Assembly: GCA_963971575.1 (NCBI GenBank) | Contig: OZ020618.1 | Coordinates: 46,142,509 to 46,206,508 of the forward strand | DNA: 64,000 nucleotides | Source: Liopterus haemorrhoidalis | Lineage: Eukaryota; Arthropoda; Insecta; Coleoptera; Dytiscidae | Direction: 5' to 3' | Shown here: in pieces, positions 1 to 11,531 of the stretch | Layout: each line of letters begins with the position of its first letter | How positions within the stretch are numbered: the stretch's first letter is position 1 | Position numbers and translations under genes: made by a program | The notes under the pieces: model-generated | Seen by the model: the letters and a program-made list of their open reading frames with translations, nothing else | Database searches by the model: none | What the model was told of the DNA's origin: nothing

Positions 1-369
1 AACTAAATATTTTATTTCATAAAATTGGTAAAAGTGATATTTGAACCTGCAAATTTTATAAAACAAAAATTGACAGCTACCTTGAAAAATATGAAACTGT
101 CAAACCATTCCGTTGCATTCACATACCAAATTCCCTAAACGAGGATGTTGTGCAATTGTGATATAATGCAAATTTATTATAATGAAGGGCATGAAATAGC
201 AAAATAGAAAAAAATAGTATAAATCGTGATCAGCATTTCGTGTCTGCAAAATCTTGTTACCAAGAGTATAAATAATTCGTTACATAAGTCTTTTTGCCGC
301 ACTTGTCGATTCGCGATACGTTTTCTTATCTCGTCCCGTACTGCAGAATTATGCCTTATGAAACTCCTC

Positions 370-600
370 TTTTAGGCTAAGATTCCAAATCCCATTATCA
401 CTCAAAGAAGCTCTAAGCAACAACCAAGATCATCTCTACAACGTAATAAATTATCTAAAATCAATAAATGTTTTCTGTAAAATTTAAAAATATTATGTAT
501 TTATAATATGTAAAAATAATATTGTGTAAAAATATATGTATCAGGGGCCAATAGCCAAGTTGCTGACGCCTCTTTAAAAAACAAATAAAAAAAAAATAAA
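370..600 (+). mobile_element. LINE 3' end (C-terminal coding remnant plus tail)
   Basis: A short frame from about 378 to 484 reads like the extreme C-terminus of an I/Jockey-type LINE protein (FQIPLSLKEAL, then YNVINYLKSINVF and a stop). It is followed by an AT-rich 3' UTR and a terminal segment GGCCAATAGCCAAGTTGC before an A-rich tail. That segment resembles the GGCTAATAGCC tails of the LINE copies at 2228-2760 and 50640-51315, so it may be a diverged relative. 5'-truncated and non-coding today. Confidence 0.5.
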
Positions 601-693
601 AAAAACTCCTCTTTTAATATACTATCTGATACTTTTTTAAATAACTTTTTCAGACATATTTTAAAATATCAATTAGAGCTCAAAAACTCGGAA

Positions 694-764
694 CCTCAAA
701 TTTTAAAAAACTTGTGTTTCGCGGATTCCTATGGCCCAGGGACCTGCTGAGTTGAGAACCACTG
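694..764 (-). mobile_element. Solo hAT-type terminus
   Basis: Read on the minus strand, the sequence from 764 begins CAGTGGTTCTCAACTCAGC, the familiar terminal inverted repeat of hAT transposons and their MITEs. The element would extend leftwards. I could not find the opposite end, so its length and target duplication are unknown. Confidence 0.45.
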
Positions 765-1578
765 AGCTCAAGTTTGTAAATGGTTCTGTAGTTATTGAAG
801 ATGACAAAAAAATAATATGGACAATTCAACATAATAATTCTGAATAATTTTTTAGGTTAATTAATAAATTATGACATAATTTTACCTATTAACTTAAAAC
901 TGCATCGGTCAGGAAAGTGTTTATTGAACGTTACAAACTTCAGCCGTCGGTTAAGAGCATTGGCCTTTCATAACTTGCCCGCATTAGCGCATTATTATAA
1001 TTTTCAAACACTTTTTACTCACTACACAAGTGAAAATTTAAAACTAAACATATGAAACTTAAATATCGTGCCAGATAAGAAATATCTTATCAATTACAAA
1101 TATAAACGGTTGAAATTATACAAAACACTTCAAATAAATATTAGCAAAAGGAAAAGATTTTTTTAAATTTCGAATATTTTTAGTGACACGTTACTTTACG
1201 TGTTTCACTTTTTTAGATCTAATAACTTATTCAACCTCATTTTTAGAAAAGTTTCACAAAAATATTAAATTGATTTTTTAATATTGTTTCCGTATTTTAC
1301 AAATTCGTTAGTGCCATCAACTATGCAGAGGAGTCCAGAACTAATTGTCCTTAGAGATGAGTATCCTGGCTCTATATTTTTTAGACATCTGTGAATCTTA
1401 ACGAACTGTCGATGGTTTTGACATCGATATTGCCAGATCGATATTACCGGACAATCGTTTTTTTTTTTTCTCTATGTTTCGTCTAAAAAATATAAATAAA
1501 ATCCATAAGCAAGAAAATTAATATTGTTAAAATTAGCGATTAGTTGATTTTTAATATTTAATCTCTATACTCTTATAA
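765..1578. other. Unassigned AT-rich stretch
   Basis: AT-rich sequence with short poly-T runs (near 1450). I see no open frame, repeat or element end that I can support. Confidence 0.6.
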
Positions 1579-1580
1579 TA

Positions 1581-1825
1581 CGAGGGTTGCCTTTTATATA
1601 TCGGGATTTGAGATCAAAAACAATTATTTATCAACAATAATGACTTTATTGTTTTTCAAAATATTCTCCATGAAGATCAATACACTTTTGCATGCGTTTG
1701 AACTAATTTTCGAATTTTCCACTCTGATTGAGGCTTTTTCCACTGCGATTGTCAAATTATATGCGATCCAACGCTAACATATCTTTTTGACTGTCAAATG
1801 TTCATGCAATAGAGAATGTATACTG
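1581..1825 (-). mobile_element. Internally deleted mariner remnant
   Basis: The left end is TA followed by CGAGGGTTGCCTTTTATA, a mariner-type terminal repeat. Minus-strand translation gives a degraded mariner C-terminus near the TIR, then jumps to a central transposase segment (LHEHLTVKKIC, RWIAYNLTIA) at about 1745-1815. The catalytic core between them is absent, so this is an internal-deletion derivative. Confidence 0.6.
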
Positions 1826-1854
1826 GTCCCACTAATCCAGCAAAAATAATCTGC

Positions 1855-2165
1855 GAAAAATTTCAGGACTTAAACTTGGAAATTATTCCATATCCACCAT
1901 ATTCACCCGATCTCGCGCCTTCCAGTTTTCGTACGGACATTTCGTACAATACGCGTACGGACATTCAGAGATAAAAAATTTCAGAGATAAGAAATTCCAT
2001 CAGTTATTTTAAGTCAAAACCAGAAACTCCTATAGAGAGGATATCGAAAAATTAGTACAACGTTGGGATAAATAATGTTGGAAATTATATTTTGTAATAA
2101 TAATTAGTAAAAATTTCTAAAAAAAAATATTTTGCACTCTAAAATAATGGAATTCTTTCCGGTTC
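1855..2165 (+). pseudogene. Mariner transposase C-terminal fragment
   Basis: The plus strand encodes a fragment with the mariner signature YPPYSPDLAPSSF, the region around the third catalytic aspartate, and ends with a degraded tail (about IEKLVQRWDK then stop). The catalytic Asp expected after SPDLAPS is not present, and stop codons follow. It abuts a minus-strand mariner piece at 1581-1825 but runs the other way, so it is a separate insertion or an inverted fragment. Confidence 0.55.
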
Positions 2166-2227
2166 CAATATAATAGAATAATTTCAACTGTAAAATTATT
2201 TATTTGAAAAAATGTTATGCCTCACTA

Positions 2228-2760
2228 TTTTTTTTCCTTTTATTTGTTGGCTTTAGCTGTTTTGGCTATTAGCCAGATATAAATAAATACTTTACAGGTT
2301 TTTAAAATTTTATTTATAATTTGATATTTTCTGTTTTAATAAAGTTATAAATAATTTCGTAAATATCTAGAGAGTTAGTAAGAAGCGTCTGAATATTGGA
2401 AGGAAAGGATATATTTTGGGTAACTAAATTTTGTATGAATAAGTTACGATTGCGAAAATGAATTGGGCATTCGAATAATAAATGGTTCGAATCGCTGACA
2501 GACAAATTATCACACGGACAGAAAGGAGACGAAACCATATAATTCTATGCAGATGATATGGAGAGAAGGTGTGATTAAATCTAAGCCGGATAAAAGTGGA
2601 TATAAAAGATCTGCGTTGTTGATAAGAAAACCAACGCTTTCTAGGAAGAAGAGGTTGAATTTAACCACAGTATGATCCTTTGAACTGCAGAGAATCTATG
2701 TATTCTTGTTGCCATTGGTTGTATATGGAAGATTTTTGTGGTTATGTGTTTAAATAAGTG
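2228..2760 (-). mobile_element. RNase H-type LINE, 3' end, copy 1
   Basis: The minus-strand frame 2314-2538 ends a LINE polyprotein with the C-terminal zinc motif CPCD...HLLFECPIHF seen in many I/R1/Jockey-group elements. It is followed by a 3' UTR, the motif CTGGCTAATAGCC and an A-rich tail (poly-T at 2228 on the plus strand). The part upstream to about 2760 matches copy 2 at 50820-51060 by eye. 5'-truncated, no longer functional. Confidence 0.7.
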
Positions 2761-3075
2761 TACTAAAATATTTTGGCAAGAAAAAAAAACATCATTTTCA
2801 TCATATTTTTATGCACATGCTGGTGCACTATAATAAACATTTACATATAAAGTTTACCCAAAATTAAAAACTACATTTTATTTATGTATTTATTTTCGAT
2901 TAGATCTGTCCAACAGAATTAACCAGTAAATGGACAGGTACAAATTAAGCCAAACATATAAATGTGATAAACCCAGTAATAATTAATAATTTACAAAAAG
3001 CAAAAATGTACAAAATTACAATCAAGGAAATAAAGATTGGGTATTTTAAAGTAACCGAACGTGTACAAATATAAA

Positions 3076-3087
<12 letters not shown>

Positions 3088-3122
<35 letters not shown>
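3088..3122. repeat. (AT)n microsatellite
   Basis: About 17 uninterrupted AT dinucleotides following an A-run. Confidence 0.95.
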
Positions 3123-3125
<3 letters not shown>

Positions 3126-3329
3126 CATGTGTACATTTGCAGCGAAATAAATTTGTATAATATAAATAAGTATAATAATCCATGTAATAAATTCAGAATA
3201 AAATGTCTTGGCAAAAGTCACGTATTTTGCTATTTTCACGCAAAGGTTCCCTATTATTGCTGTATTCTTGTTGCGGATTTTCCTGGAAACATTCGGACAA
3301 AAACACGTAATAACCACGTGTTTCGGAGC

Positions 3330-3378
3330 TCTTGGGGGGGGGGTCAAGATCATGAGCCCCTCCCTGGGTACGGGCCTG
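3330..3378 (-). mobile_element. Probable hAT-like terminus
   Basis: Read on the minus strand from 3378 the sequence is CAGGCCCGTACCCAGGGAGG followed by a C-rich run, a common form of arthropod DNA-transposon terminus. The partner end was not found. Confidence 0.35.
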
Positions 3379-4167
3379 GTGTCAGAAACTAATTTATCTG
3401 GTGTCAGAGGCTAATTCTTCCAAATATTCGATGTTAATTTCTCTATAAAAAAAAATTAATACTTTTGTGGCTAATAAATAATTTTATCATATAAATTTAA
3501 AAATACTTGAGTTGAGTACCATATGACGCTTGGATGTTCATGTTAATGGACACTGAAAAATGATATCCAACCCTCGTTTAAAAAATATATAAATATTTAA
3601 AAAGGTACAGAAATAATTAATTTAAAATAAATGGCAGAAAAATTAATTATTATGTTGTACAAATGTTTCCCATTTATTATTTTCTGGAATGTTGAACAAG
3701 ACGTAAGAATACGGGAATAATTAAATCATAACTGTAGAAATAATTAATAAATGTAAAACGATAAAAAGAACTGCTGTTTGCGTGTTATGTATATGGAAGT
3801 CTTTCAACTGTATAAAAGAAAATAACCCTAGTAATACAGACATTTTTGGGGAGGACATAAGTCTATTTTGAAAACATCAATTATGCTTACAACTATAAAT
3901 CTCGGGTCAGTAACATAAAAACATATTTAATGTTCATTGTTAATTATGTAAATTATGAACTTAATGGCAATACAATTCCGCTTGCGTTACCATATGACAA
4001 ACTTGTAGTGACAATCAACAGTACATAAGTCATAGCGTATAGTCTATTAATTTTAGAGCTGTGAATGTAGCTTAATTTTTATATTAGGTCGTAAAGGATG
4101 AAATTTGTAGAAAAAAATGCAAAGTTTGTTGATAACTTACAAATATAAGGAATTATTTTATTCATCA

Positions 4168-4312
4168 AAGTATGCACCCATATTGTCTATACACTTTTTC
4201 CATTTAACCTGAATAGGTAAAGTCTGTTCCTTTGGTTTAGGCGAAACAATATTTTCAATTCTAGTTAATTTTACCGATTGATTGAAGCTTTTGATCATAT
4301 TGTTCAGGAAAA
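4168..4312 (-). pseudogene. Possible mariner C-terminal scrap
   Basis: Minus-strand translation reads SVKLTRIENIV...WKKCIDNMGAYFDE and then stops. The W-K-K-C-I ... G-A-Y-F pattern is typical of the last residues of mariner transposases. No terminal repeat or catalytic motif accompanies it. Confidence 0.4.
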
Positions 4313-4408
4313 GACAACTTCAATATGTAAAAAAATAGCTAATGACAACTTACTAAAATGAACACTCCGGTTAGTTCCGTTAATTGTTTGAAGTAGACTG
4401 TAGTAATA

Positions 4409-5686
4409 CAAGGTGTCTCAAAAGAAATTTTATATTTAGTGGATCGATTAAAAAAAAAGTAAGCCGTATATAGAAAAAATGTTTATTAATTATTAAAATA
4501 CACTTTTTGGGGATTTATTTCTTAAAATAATATTGTCTAAATGTAGACCCTCGCGTTCTCGGCACTCATTTAATCGAACAGTAAAATTACTTATGACGTC
4601 TCGGCAGGTGGACTCAGGGATGGCTGCCATTTCGTGACGGATATTTTCGTTCAAATGCGCCAGTGAAGTCGGTTTATTGGCGTAAACTTTAGATTTAAGA
4701 TAACCCCATAGGAAAAAGTCCATAGGGGTTAAATCTGGACTGCGTGGAGGCCAATTTATGTCACCTCTCCGGGAGATCAATTTGCCTGAGAAAATTTCAC
4801 GAACACGTGGCAGAGACATATTGGACGTGTGTGAAGTTGCTCCGTCCTGTTGGAACCATGTTCTTTGGTTATAGCCAGGAAAGTTTTGCAGTTCAGGTAC
4901 CAAGAAGTTGTCTAATATCTCCACATAACGCTCTGAATTCACTGTAACTGCACGCCCCCTTTCGTTTTCAAAAAAGTAAGGGCCGATAATTCCTCGCGCC
5001 GACATCGCAGCCCATACGGTCACTTTAGGCGAATGTAGGGGTGTCTGATGTTTGCGTTTCGGATTCGTTGCACTCCAGTAGCGGCAGTTCTGCTTATTTA
5101 CGTGGCCATTAAGATGAAAATGAGCTTCATCCGAAAACAAAATGTTGGTAATCGTTGAAAATCGCTCAATCACCTGATTTACGAAATTATTCCTCTGACT
5201 GGCATCTTGGGGCTTTAATTCTTGCACCAATTGAATTTTGTAGGGGTGTAGCTTTAGGTCTTTGTGCATAAAGCACTTGCGCGCTTCCGAATTGAAAGGT
5301 TCGGGTCGTCACGAACAGACTGATTAACATTCTCCACGTTTTCTACCGTTCTTGATGACCTAGGTCGCCCGGATTTTGATTTATCCAGCGTTGTACCAGT
5401 CTCTTCAAACTTTTTAACCCAATGTCGAATGGGAGGAATGCTTGGCGCATCATTTAAGTGGCGAAATCCTCGAATACTGCAGAATTTTCTACGCGCTACA
5501 GTCGCCGAATCTCCGTTTTTGTAAAACTCTCGCACGCATAACGCGCGGTCTGCTCCCGAGAAACGCTCCATAGCGACTGAATTCCCAAGAGCCAGGCTAC
5601 CGATTGACATAACCCCCGCGCCCCTCGGATACGTTGCGTTCACGCAGTAAGCTAAATAAATATAAAATTTCTTTTGAGACACCTTG
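4409..5686 (-). mobile_element. DD41D mariner-like element, copy 1
   Basis: A complete element of 1278 bp bounded by TA (4407-4408 and 5687-5688). It has a near-perfect terminal inverted repeat of about 30 bp beginning CAAGGTGTCTCAAAAGAAAT. It matches the element at 60786-62059 almost base for base and has the same TIRs. Relative to that copy it lacks 31 bp near 5269, which breaks the transposase. The high similarity of the copies implies recent activity of the family. Confidence 0.93.
4493..5610 (-). pseudogene. DD41D transposase, frameshifted
   Basis: The probable start is the ATG at 5610 (MSIGSLALGNS; an alternative is MERFSG, about 39 nt downstream). The N-terminal helix-turn-helix resembles the DUF4817-type domain found in insect transposases (ADRALCVREFYKNGDSA ... 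IRHWVKKFEETG). A 31-bp deletion relative to copy 2 shifts the frame near 5260-5269. The downstream frame keeps the catalytic motifs FSDEAHFHLNG, WFQQDGATSHT and RSPDLTPMDFFLWG. Counting from the Asp of QQDG to the Asp of PMDFF gives 41 intervening residues, so DD41D, the spacing of the rosa group. All three acidic residues are present, so only the frameshift visibly disables it. Confidence 0.88.
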
Positions 5687-5688
5687 TA

Positions 5689-6800
5689 TATTCACTGTAA
5701 ACTTAGTTTGTATGCCTATGTTTACAAATTTGCGTTAAAATAACAGAGACAAATAGAATAAGTTGGGACAGAAATCTATTTTTCTACAGTGAATACTTTT
5801 CCACGTTCTTACCCAATCAAAAAAAGATCGAAATAGCTCATATGTTGCCCACACTCCATTCTTAAAACAAAATTAAGTATACTCTCTAAGTTCCCAACCT
5901 TAGATATTCGACATTTTCTTGTTGATCTTTTGCCATTGATACCTTCTTTTAGAAACTATTCAGTTCCCGAAAGACATTGTCGTCTCTTCAAGATCCTTTT
6001 TATCATTATGTCCTTTTGATTCCTCACGTGTGTTATCCAATGCTACTTCTTATTTGTTTTTAGGATGGCTTCTAACACAGTACTCAAATATTTTCATTCC
6101 AGTGACTATTTTCGTTGATTTCAATACGAGTAAGAAGAACGTTAACGAGCAAGGTACTTTTTGTACCACTTTTAACTAGGACAGTCTATTACGAATTGTT
6201 GTTTCTTATTTTTACACAATACTTAAATACACAGTTTAATATTTTTTGTTACCAGCTGGAGCATTATTTAATATTAATAAAATATAGGGATATAAAATGA
6301 AAATAATATTTACCAAGAACACGATAATATGAATGGAAAATTTTCATTTTCTGTATATTGATTTGTGAATTAGTTTGCGTCTATCGTACATATACAAATT
6401 GCTTTCATGGAACATATACATTGCAGCAACTTGTTGACCGAAACCAATATTGCATTTCGCTCAAACACAAAGGCTACAAAAGCATATTGATTCCAGTTAC
6501 AATTCAGGGATTTTAGTGCACCATTTCACTGTTTAGATAATTTGAACATATAACGGTTTGCATGCATTTTAGTTACTAGTTTTGCAAGGTTTTACTTAAA
6601 GTATTTCTGGAGATATTACACAAAAATTAGACGAGTTCTGCTTACGATTCTGATGCCTGGGATCCCGAGGTAGATAACTGACAGAGGAGCTAATGCCCTT
6701 GTATAGGGCTTAGTATTTCCGTATTTCACATTGTGGTGAGCTAAATATGTGAGAACAAAATTGTTGAATCAGCAAATCATAGTTGCTTATAAGAGGTTGC
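5689..6800. other. Unassigned AT-rich stretch
   Basis: No convincing coding region or element terminus. A 61-codon frame at 6115-6300 has no recognisable motif and is probably chance. Confidence 0.55.
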
Positions 6801-6829
6801 TTATATCCATAACATAAGAAACGTTATGG

Positions 6830-7250
6830 ACAACAAAATGGTGTCTGTAATGGAATTTGTTTATTAACAGTTGCATAACAATTTTGTTTACAATTAAAAT
6901 TATATATAAGGTTCCTGTCGCTCCTATTTGAAGCATAGCGCCTCAATAAACTTCCGCCATTTGGATCTTGCGCTAGATGTTTTAGCTCCCTCCATGTTTT
7001 GCCGCTTTCGCTGGCTTCCTTCATGGTTAGTCTACGCCATGTGTCCGTCGGTTTGCCACATCTACGGCTCCCTTGTGGATTCCAATCAAGAGCGGTTTTA
7101 CTGATGGATAAAGGGTTGTTCCTTAAAATATGGTCTATCCATCTCCACTTCCGCTGTCAGGATGTCTTTGGGGCTTTGGTGTATTAGTTGATCTCTTCAT
7201 AGTTCATACCAATGGATCTATCTTTACTATTTTGTCCTGTTCCATTCGTG
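6830..7250 (-). pseudogene. LINE reverse-transcriptase C-terminal remnant
   Basis: Minus-strand translation gives RWRWIDHILR, then ALDWNPQGSRRCGKPTDTWR, then KTWRELKHLAQDPNGG. This R-W-x-W-I-x-H ... W-N-P-Q-G-x-R ... G-x-P-x-x-T-W-R pattern is the well-known C-terminal tail of many animal LINE endonuclease/reverse-transcriptase proteins. The rest of the polyprotein is missing. Sequence to about 7470 may be further remnant but carries no motif I can name. Confidence 0.65.
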
Positions 7251-7479
7251 TCCTGTTGAAGTCGTTCATAACATTTATGTTATATAAATTTCTTGACGTT
7301 ATGTTTTTAGTTTCTATTGCCATATAGCGATGCGTGACCAAATTCAAATTAGGAAAATTGATTAGGTATTTATTACATATGCATGAATGACCAGGTAACA
7401 TGATTTTGATTTTCAAGTTTTTTGGAAACAAAATTCTTATATGTTGATTGATATACATACAAATTAAGCTAGTCACGGA

Positions 7480-8220
7480 TATATTTTATACGTCTCAAAC
7501 ATTTGATTAAGAAATTGCAAATCACATTTTTTGTAATTATTGAAAAAATATTAATTGTTCTTTTATAAAAAATAAGTGGGTGTTATTCTTTGAATTAACA
7601 AATATTCATTAAGGTAAAATTATGAAAGAATGACATGAAAAAACGGCAAATGAAATTAGACGATTACGATGATTACGACATATAATGAGGAAGAAAACTA
7701 AATAGAAGAGAATCTGGGAGTGAATATATCCCTCGGTTTCTTGGAAGATCTCGTAAAAGTAGAAGAAATTAGTTACTAGATCATGGCGAATATCGACGTA
7801 ATGAAGAAAGATTGAAAATACATTCATTACAAGCTAGATTTGTCCCTATTCAAATTAAAGCGGAGGAGCCACAAAGCTGAAAAGGAAGAAGAAATTGGTT
7901 ACAATCAAATGACATAAAAGATGGAAGAGAACACATTTGCTACTAGACCAATGGTTCTAATTTTTTAGTAATAACGGACCATCTAAATTTTCCAAATATT
8001 ACAAGAGGGACCAAAGAAAATTCTACCCGGAGGAGGGTATGAAGTTACGCCACTGGCAACTGCGTTTCAACCGTCAATCCGCAAAATCCAACAAAATCTA
8101 ACCAATCGGAGGCATATGTTTGGTTAGTTGCTAATACATCTTTGTATATAAAATTATTGATTCGTACTTATTAAAAAAAATAATTATATATTAATGTAAA
8201 TTTATAACTTTTTGCGGTAT
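7480..8220. other. Unassigned AT-rich stretch
   Basis: Purine-rich segments at 7730-7930 have no recognisable protein similarity. No element ends found. Confidence 0.5.
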
Positions 8221-8224
8221 ATTA

Positions 8225-8470
8225 TAGTTAAAATAATATTTTTGCCGGTTTGCGTCAGAATTGTCTACATTAATAAAATTGGAGACTATGTTTTTTTTAT
8301 TTTTTTTTTTTTGGCCTCATATTTGGTTTGTACCCGTTTCAGATTTCAGAAAATATCAGCAAAATAATCAATTTTTGTCTATCTGTCTGTCTGTCTGTCT
8401 GTCCGAAATCCATACAAAAACGGCTAGACATATTTTCACGTAATTTGGTACGATGATAGATTAAAACTAG
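8225..8470 (+). repeat. GTCY-containing interspersed repeat, family 3
   Basis: Carries a TCTG tetranucleotide run at 8380-8403 flanked by unique repeat sequence (GGCCTCATATTTGGTTTGTA and CGTTTCAGAT). The same flanks occur in reverse orientation at 29425-29565, so this is a dispersed family and not just a microsatellite. Confidence 0.7.
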
Positions 8471-8479
8471 GATTAGAAC

Positions 8480-9300
8480 ATAGGCTATAAGGCATCTCAA
8501 GGTTTTTGTTCTGAGAGGTGTTTCGGGCTTAAAACTGTTTATTAAAAAACTTAAAATATCTTTCTTATTATTGACTTACCAGAAAAATATATACAATAAG
8601 AATTATTTACAATAAGAAACCAAGTCTTTTTTGTTCAATGCATTGTTTAATTAGATTATTGATTGGGTAGTTACGGGGAGGGGTGCACCCTAAAACTAGA
8701 ATCAACAAATGTATATCTCTTATTATTGGTTTGAAAAATCATATGTGACAAATTAATTTATAACTTTTATTTTTCTTTCTATGCATTTTTCTATTTAGAT
8801 GAATATTTGGGAGTTACGGGGGGTGGGACACTAAAGCTAAATATCTTCCTTATTATTGAATCAGCAGAAAAACTGTTAGTAATAAAAAAATCTTTTTTGT
8901 TGAGTATACTTTTTCGAATGAATGAATATTTGGGGAGTTACGGGGATACACCCTAAAACTAATATATTGAAATATTTAATTTATTATTTACTTCACATTA
9001 AAAATGTATAGGAGGAAACATTTTTTTTTTTTCTCTTCAATTCAATTTTTAATAAGAAGATTATTCAGAGGACAAGGGGAGTGTTACTTATAAGGTTGAA
9101 ATATCTAATTTTTCATTTACTTAACAGCAAAAATTAATATAAGAAAATAAACTATTCCTCTCTGTTCAATGCAGTATTTAATAAGATATATATTTGAGGA
9201 GCTATGGGGGAGCTACGTATAACCGAAGAATCTCACTTATCATTTACTTTACAGCAAAAATGCACATTACAAAAACCGTACGCAGTATGGGTACTCTAGT
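8480..9300. repeat. Decayed tandem repeat array
   Basis: At least five diverged units of roughly 130-170 bp. Each carries a version of TTTGGGAGTTACGGGG(G) near 8670, 8805, 8930, 9070 and 9195, followed by CACCCTAAAACT-like sequence and an AAATATCT...TTATTATT segment. Units are well diverged and of unequal length, so the array is old. Confidence 0.65.
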
Positions 9301-9874
9301 TAAATATTTTGCTGGACTGCATGAAAATTGGATTTTTGCCGGTTCGCAATATTCGTTGAGAAGCACTGCACTAAACTACATAAAATTATACCCAAACTCA
9401 ATGAAATGGTTGGTAAAAATCTGTTCTTTCTTATGGATGTAAGAAGCGTATCTGAATGGTTGTGATAGACAATGGAACAGGGCTGTCGTGATTTTAATGG
9501 TAAGGGGCGTTAGTAACGGCAACCGACGCTGAACACGCGGACACGCACATCGCCTTCGGGAATAATAATCGATTCACACTATTTTATGACAACACGCACT
9601 CTTACTTGACAATATCACGTCATAACTATATTGGGAACAGCCACTGTGATTTTTGAATTGATAACTAGAACAATAAATAACAAGTTTCACGAAAAACATA
9701 ACTAGACTTACCAATTAGTTTCAGGTGTGTTGTTATCGTCATTAACGTTATTCGGTCCAATATTGGTATAATACACTTAGATTGATCCACTGCTGTCAGT
9801 TTTAAGGTATTCTCTAATGTATTCGCGGAAAATATGTAGTTGATGTAAACATTCGAATTACGTCACTCATGTTC

Positions 9875-9926
9875 TGATTGGACCAAAAGACATATAAATC
9901 AAATTTAATGTCTTTTAGTCCAATCA
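9875..9926. repeat. Short hairpin (19-bp stem)
   Basis: TGATTGGACCAAAAGACAT at 9875-9893 is repeated inverted at 9908-9926 with one difference, leaving a 14-nt loop. It contains an ATTGG/CCAAT pentamer in each arm. Function unknown; possibly the core of a small MITE. Confidence 0.7.
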
Positions 9927-10243
9927 CAGCAAGACGTACATGTTCTGTGCGAATAGAGTATTGTTTATTTATTTCCTTTAGCTTATATGTTCCCAAATAT
10001 ATTATAAAACCTATTATTTTGTATATTAATAGAAGGTTGCATTGAAAGTCGCTTTTCACGTGTAGATGGCTCTAGGTGCGTATGCTTTGGGCACTAACAG
10101 ATATATCCTATGTCAGGGGTGGGGAACCCGCAGCCTTTTGAAATCTTTTTTGCGGCCTTATCTTAATTACTTTTTTTACGTTTTCTTTGTCAAATTTAAA
10201 AACCATAAATATTAATTCAGTTAGTAACTGAATTAATAGTTTA

Positions 10244-10683
10244 GTTTTTTGGACTAGTTCCAGCAGAGGAAAAAACTCTTTTCTCTCGATCGGAAATATC
10301 TAAAGAACATTTTCCGCAATTAACAAAATTATTAAATGAACACGAATCTGCATCATCTGAAGCATTAAGGATTACACAGATGTTTTGGATTTATTAATTG
10401 CAGAATATGCTGAAAGGTTTTCTGATTTTGAAGAACATACTCTAGTAATGAAATTAGCCTTTGAGCCACATCTGGTTGATGTCTCAGAGGCACCAGGGAA
10501 CTACAAATGGAATTTGGAGCTAGGTGAAGATTACATAATAAAGTCTCTTTTTGATACAAAGAAAGATCCTGTTGATATTTGAAAAAATGCAATTGAATTC
10601 CCTCGTTTACGTCAACATGCTCGACGACTGCTTTCTTGCTTCGGAACTGCTTACTGTTGCGAATCAACTTTTTCATATCTCAC
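10244..10683 (+). pseudogene. hAT transposase C-terminal fragment
   Basis: The translation shows KEHFPQLTKLLNEHESAS, a frameshift near 10380, then an open stretch (LDLLIAEYAERF, LAFEPHLVDVSEAPG, LELGEDYIIKSLFDTKKD) broken by a TGA at about 10580. It finishes with FPRLRQHARRLLSCFGTAYCCESTFSYLT. That last segment is the hAT dimerisation domain (F-P-x-L ... A-R-x-L-L-x-x-F-G-T-x-Y-x-C-E-x-x-F-S), as in ZBED5/EPM2AIP1-like domesticated relatives. The N-terminal BED finger and most of the catalytic core are missing, so it cannot mobilise itself. Confidence 0.8.
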
Positions 10684-10861
10684 ACTGGGTCTTTAAATGG
10701 TCCTCTAATCTGATATCATAATTTTTTGTTATTGTTGAATAATCTGTCATAATTTTTATTTTGAATATTCCAAGTCATAATTGTTTTTATTGAATGAATA
10801 TACATATTATTTAATTTAATGCAATTATAAATTTAATATAATGCCTATGTTTATAGTCTAC

Positions 10862-11470
10862 TAAATTTTGCATCCGTTATTTGGAACCCACAGTATGATA
10901 AGTATATAAATAAAATTGAAAGAATTCAGATTAAAGCTTTAAAATATCTTTGCTATAAAACAGACACCCCTTATGAAAATTATGAATCTGCCTGTACTAC
11001 TTTTAATATTTTAACATTAAAAAATCGTCGTGTGCTAGCGGACATGCTTTTTCTTTATAAGATTGTTAATAGCATTACTGAAAGCAGTGACCTGCTACAA
11101 CTTTTTGGTGTTCATGTTCCCTCATATCAGACCCGCAACCAAACGTTATTTCACGTAACAAATTTTAATACTAATTCCTTCCGTAATTCACCCCTCATCA
11201 GATTGGCATCTACTTATAATATGAACTTTGGGACTATTGATATTTTCAATTCTGCCAAACTTCTGTTCCGCCGAAAGTGCATTGAAATTCTAAGGTAAAC
11301 TTTATGTTGTCCAATAAATTGCATGTGTCATTACTTGTATGTATCTAAAACATTTCGTATTTTTTCACTATTTGATTATGTACTTTAATTAGTAATAATT
11401 TAAACATATAACGTGTATTATTATACAGAGAACACTTTACTGGGCTTGTCCTGTGTGTGTTCCAGTCCAA

Positions 11471-11530
<60 letters not shown>
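10862..11530 (+). mobile_element. LINE 3' fragment nested in the hAT
   Basis: An open frame up to a TAA at 11296-11298 reads SVIWNPQYDKYINKIERIQI, then LKNRRVLADMLFLYKIVNS and SFRNSPLIRLASTYN. This is the thumb and C-terminal part of a Jockey/CR1-like LINE reverse-transcriptase protein. The ~170-bp 3' UTR ends in a (TAAA)n tail at 11470-11529. It is 5'-truncated, as is usual for LINE insertions. It lies wholly inside the hAT, so it inserted later. A clear target duplication was not found. Confidence 0.75.
11470..11529. repeat. (AATA)n LINE tail microsatellite
   Basis: About 15 uninterrupted tetranucleotide units, forming the 3' tail of the nested LINE. Confidence 0.95.

Positions 11531-11531
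<1 letters not shown>

Larger units (their letters stand above)
2761..4160. other. Mostly unassigned AT-rich stretch
   Basis: Apart from the (AT)n tract at 3088-3122 and the probable hAT end at 3330-3378, I see no gene. Small frames in 2991-3414 run through the microsatellite and look non-coding. A short duplication of CTGGTGTCAGA lies at about 3376-3410. Confidence 0.55.

Noticed and set aside
2991..3353. 120-codon minus frame over the (AT)n tract
   Set aside because: Consists largely of Tyr-Ile repeats encoded by the microsatellite; not a protein-like composition.
8380..8403. CRISPR-like repeated short motifs
   Set aside because: The repeats are direct tetranucleotides with no spacers, in a eukaryotic context.
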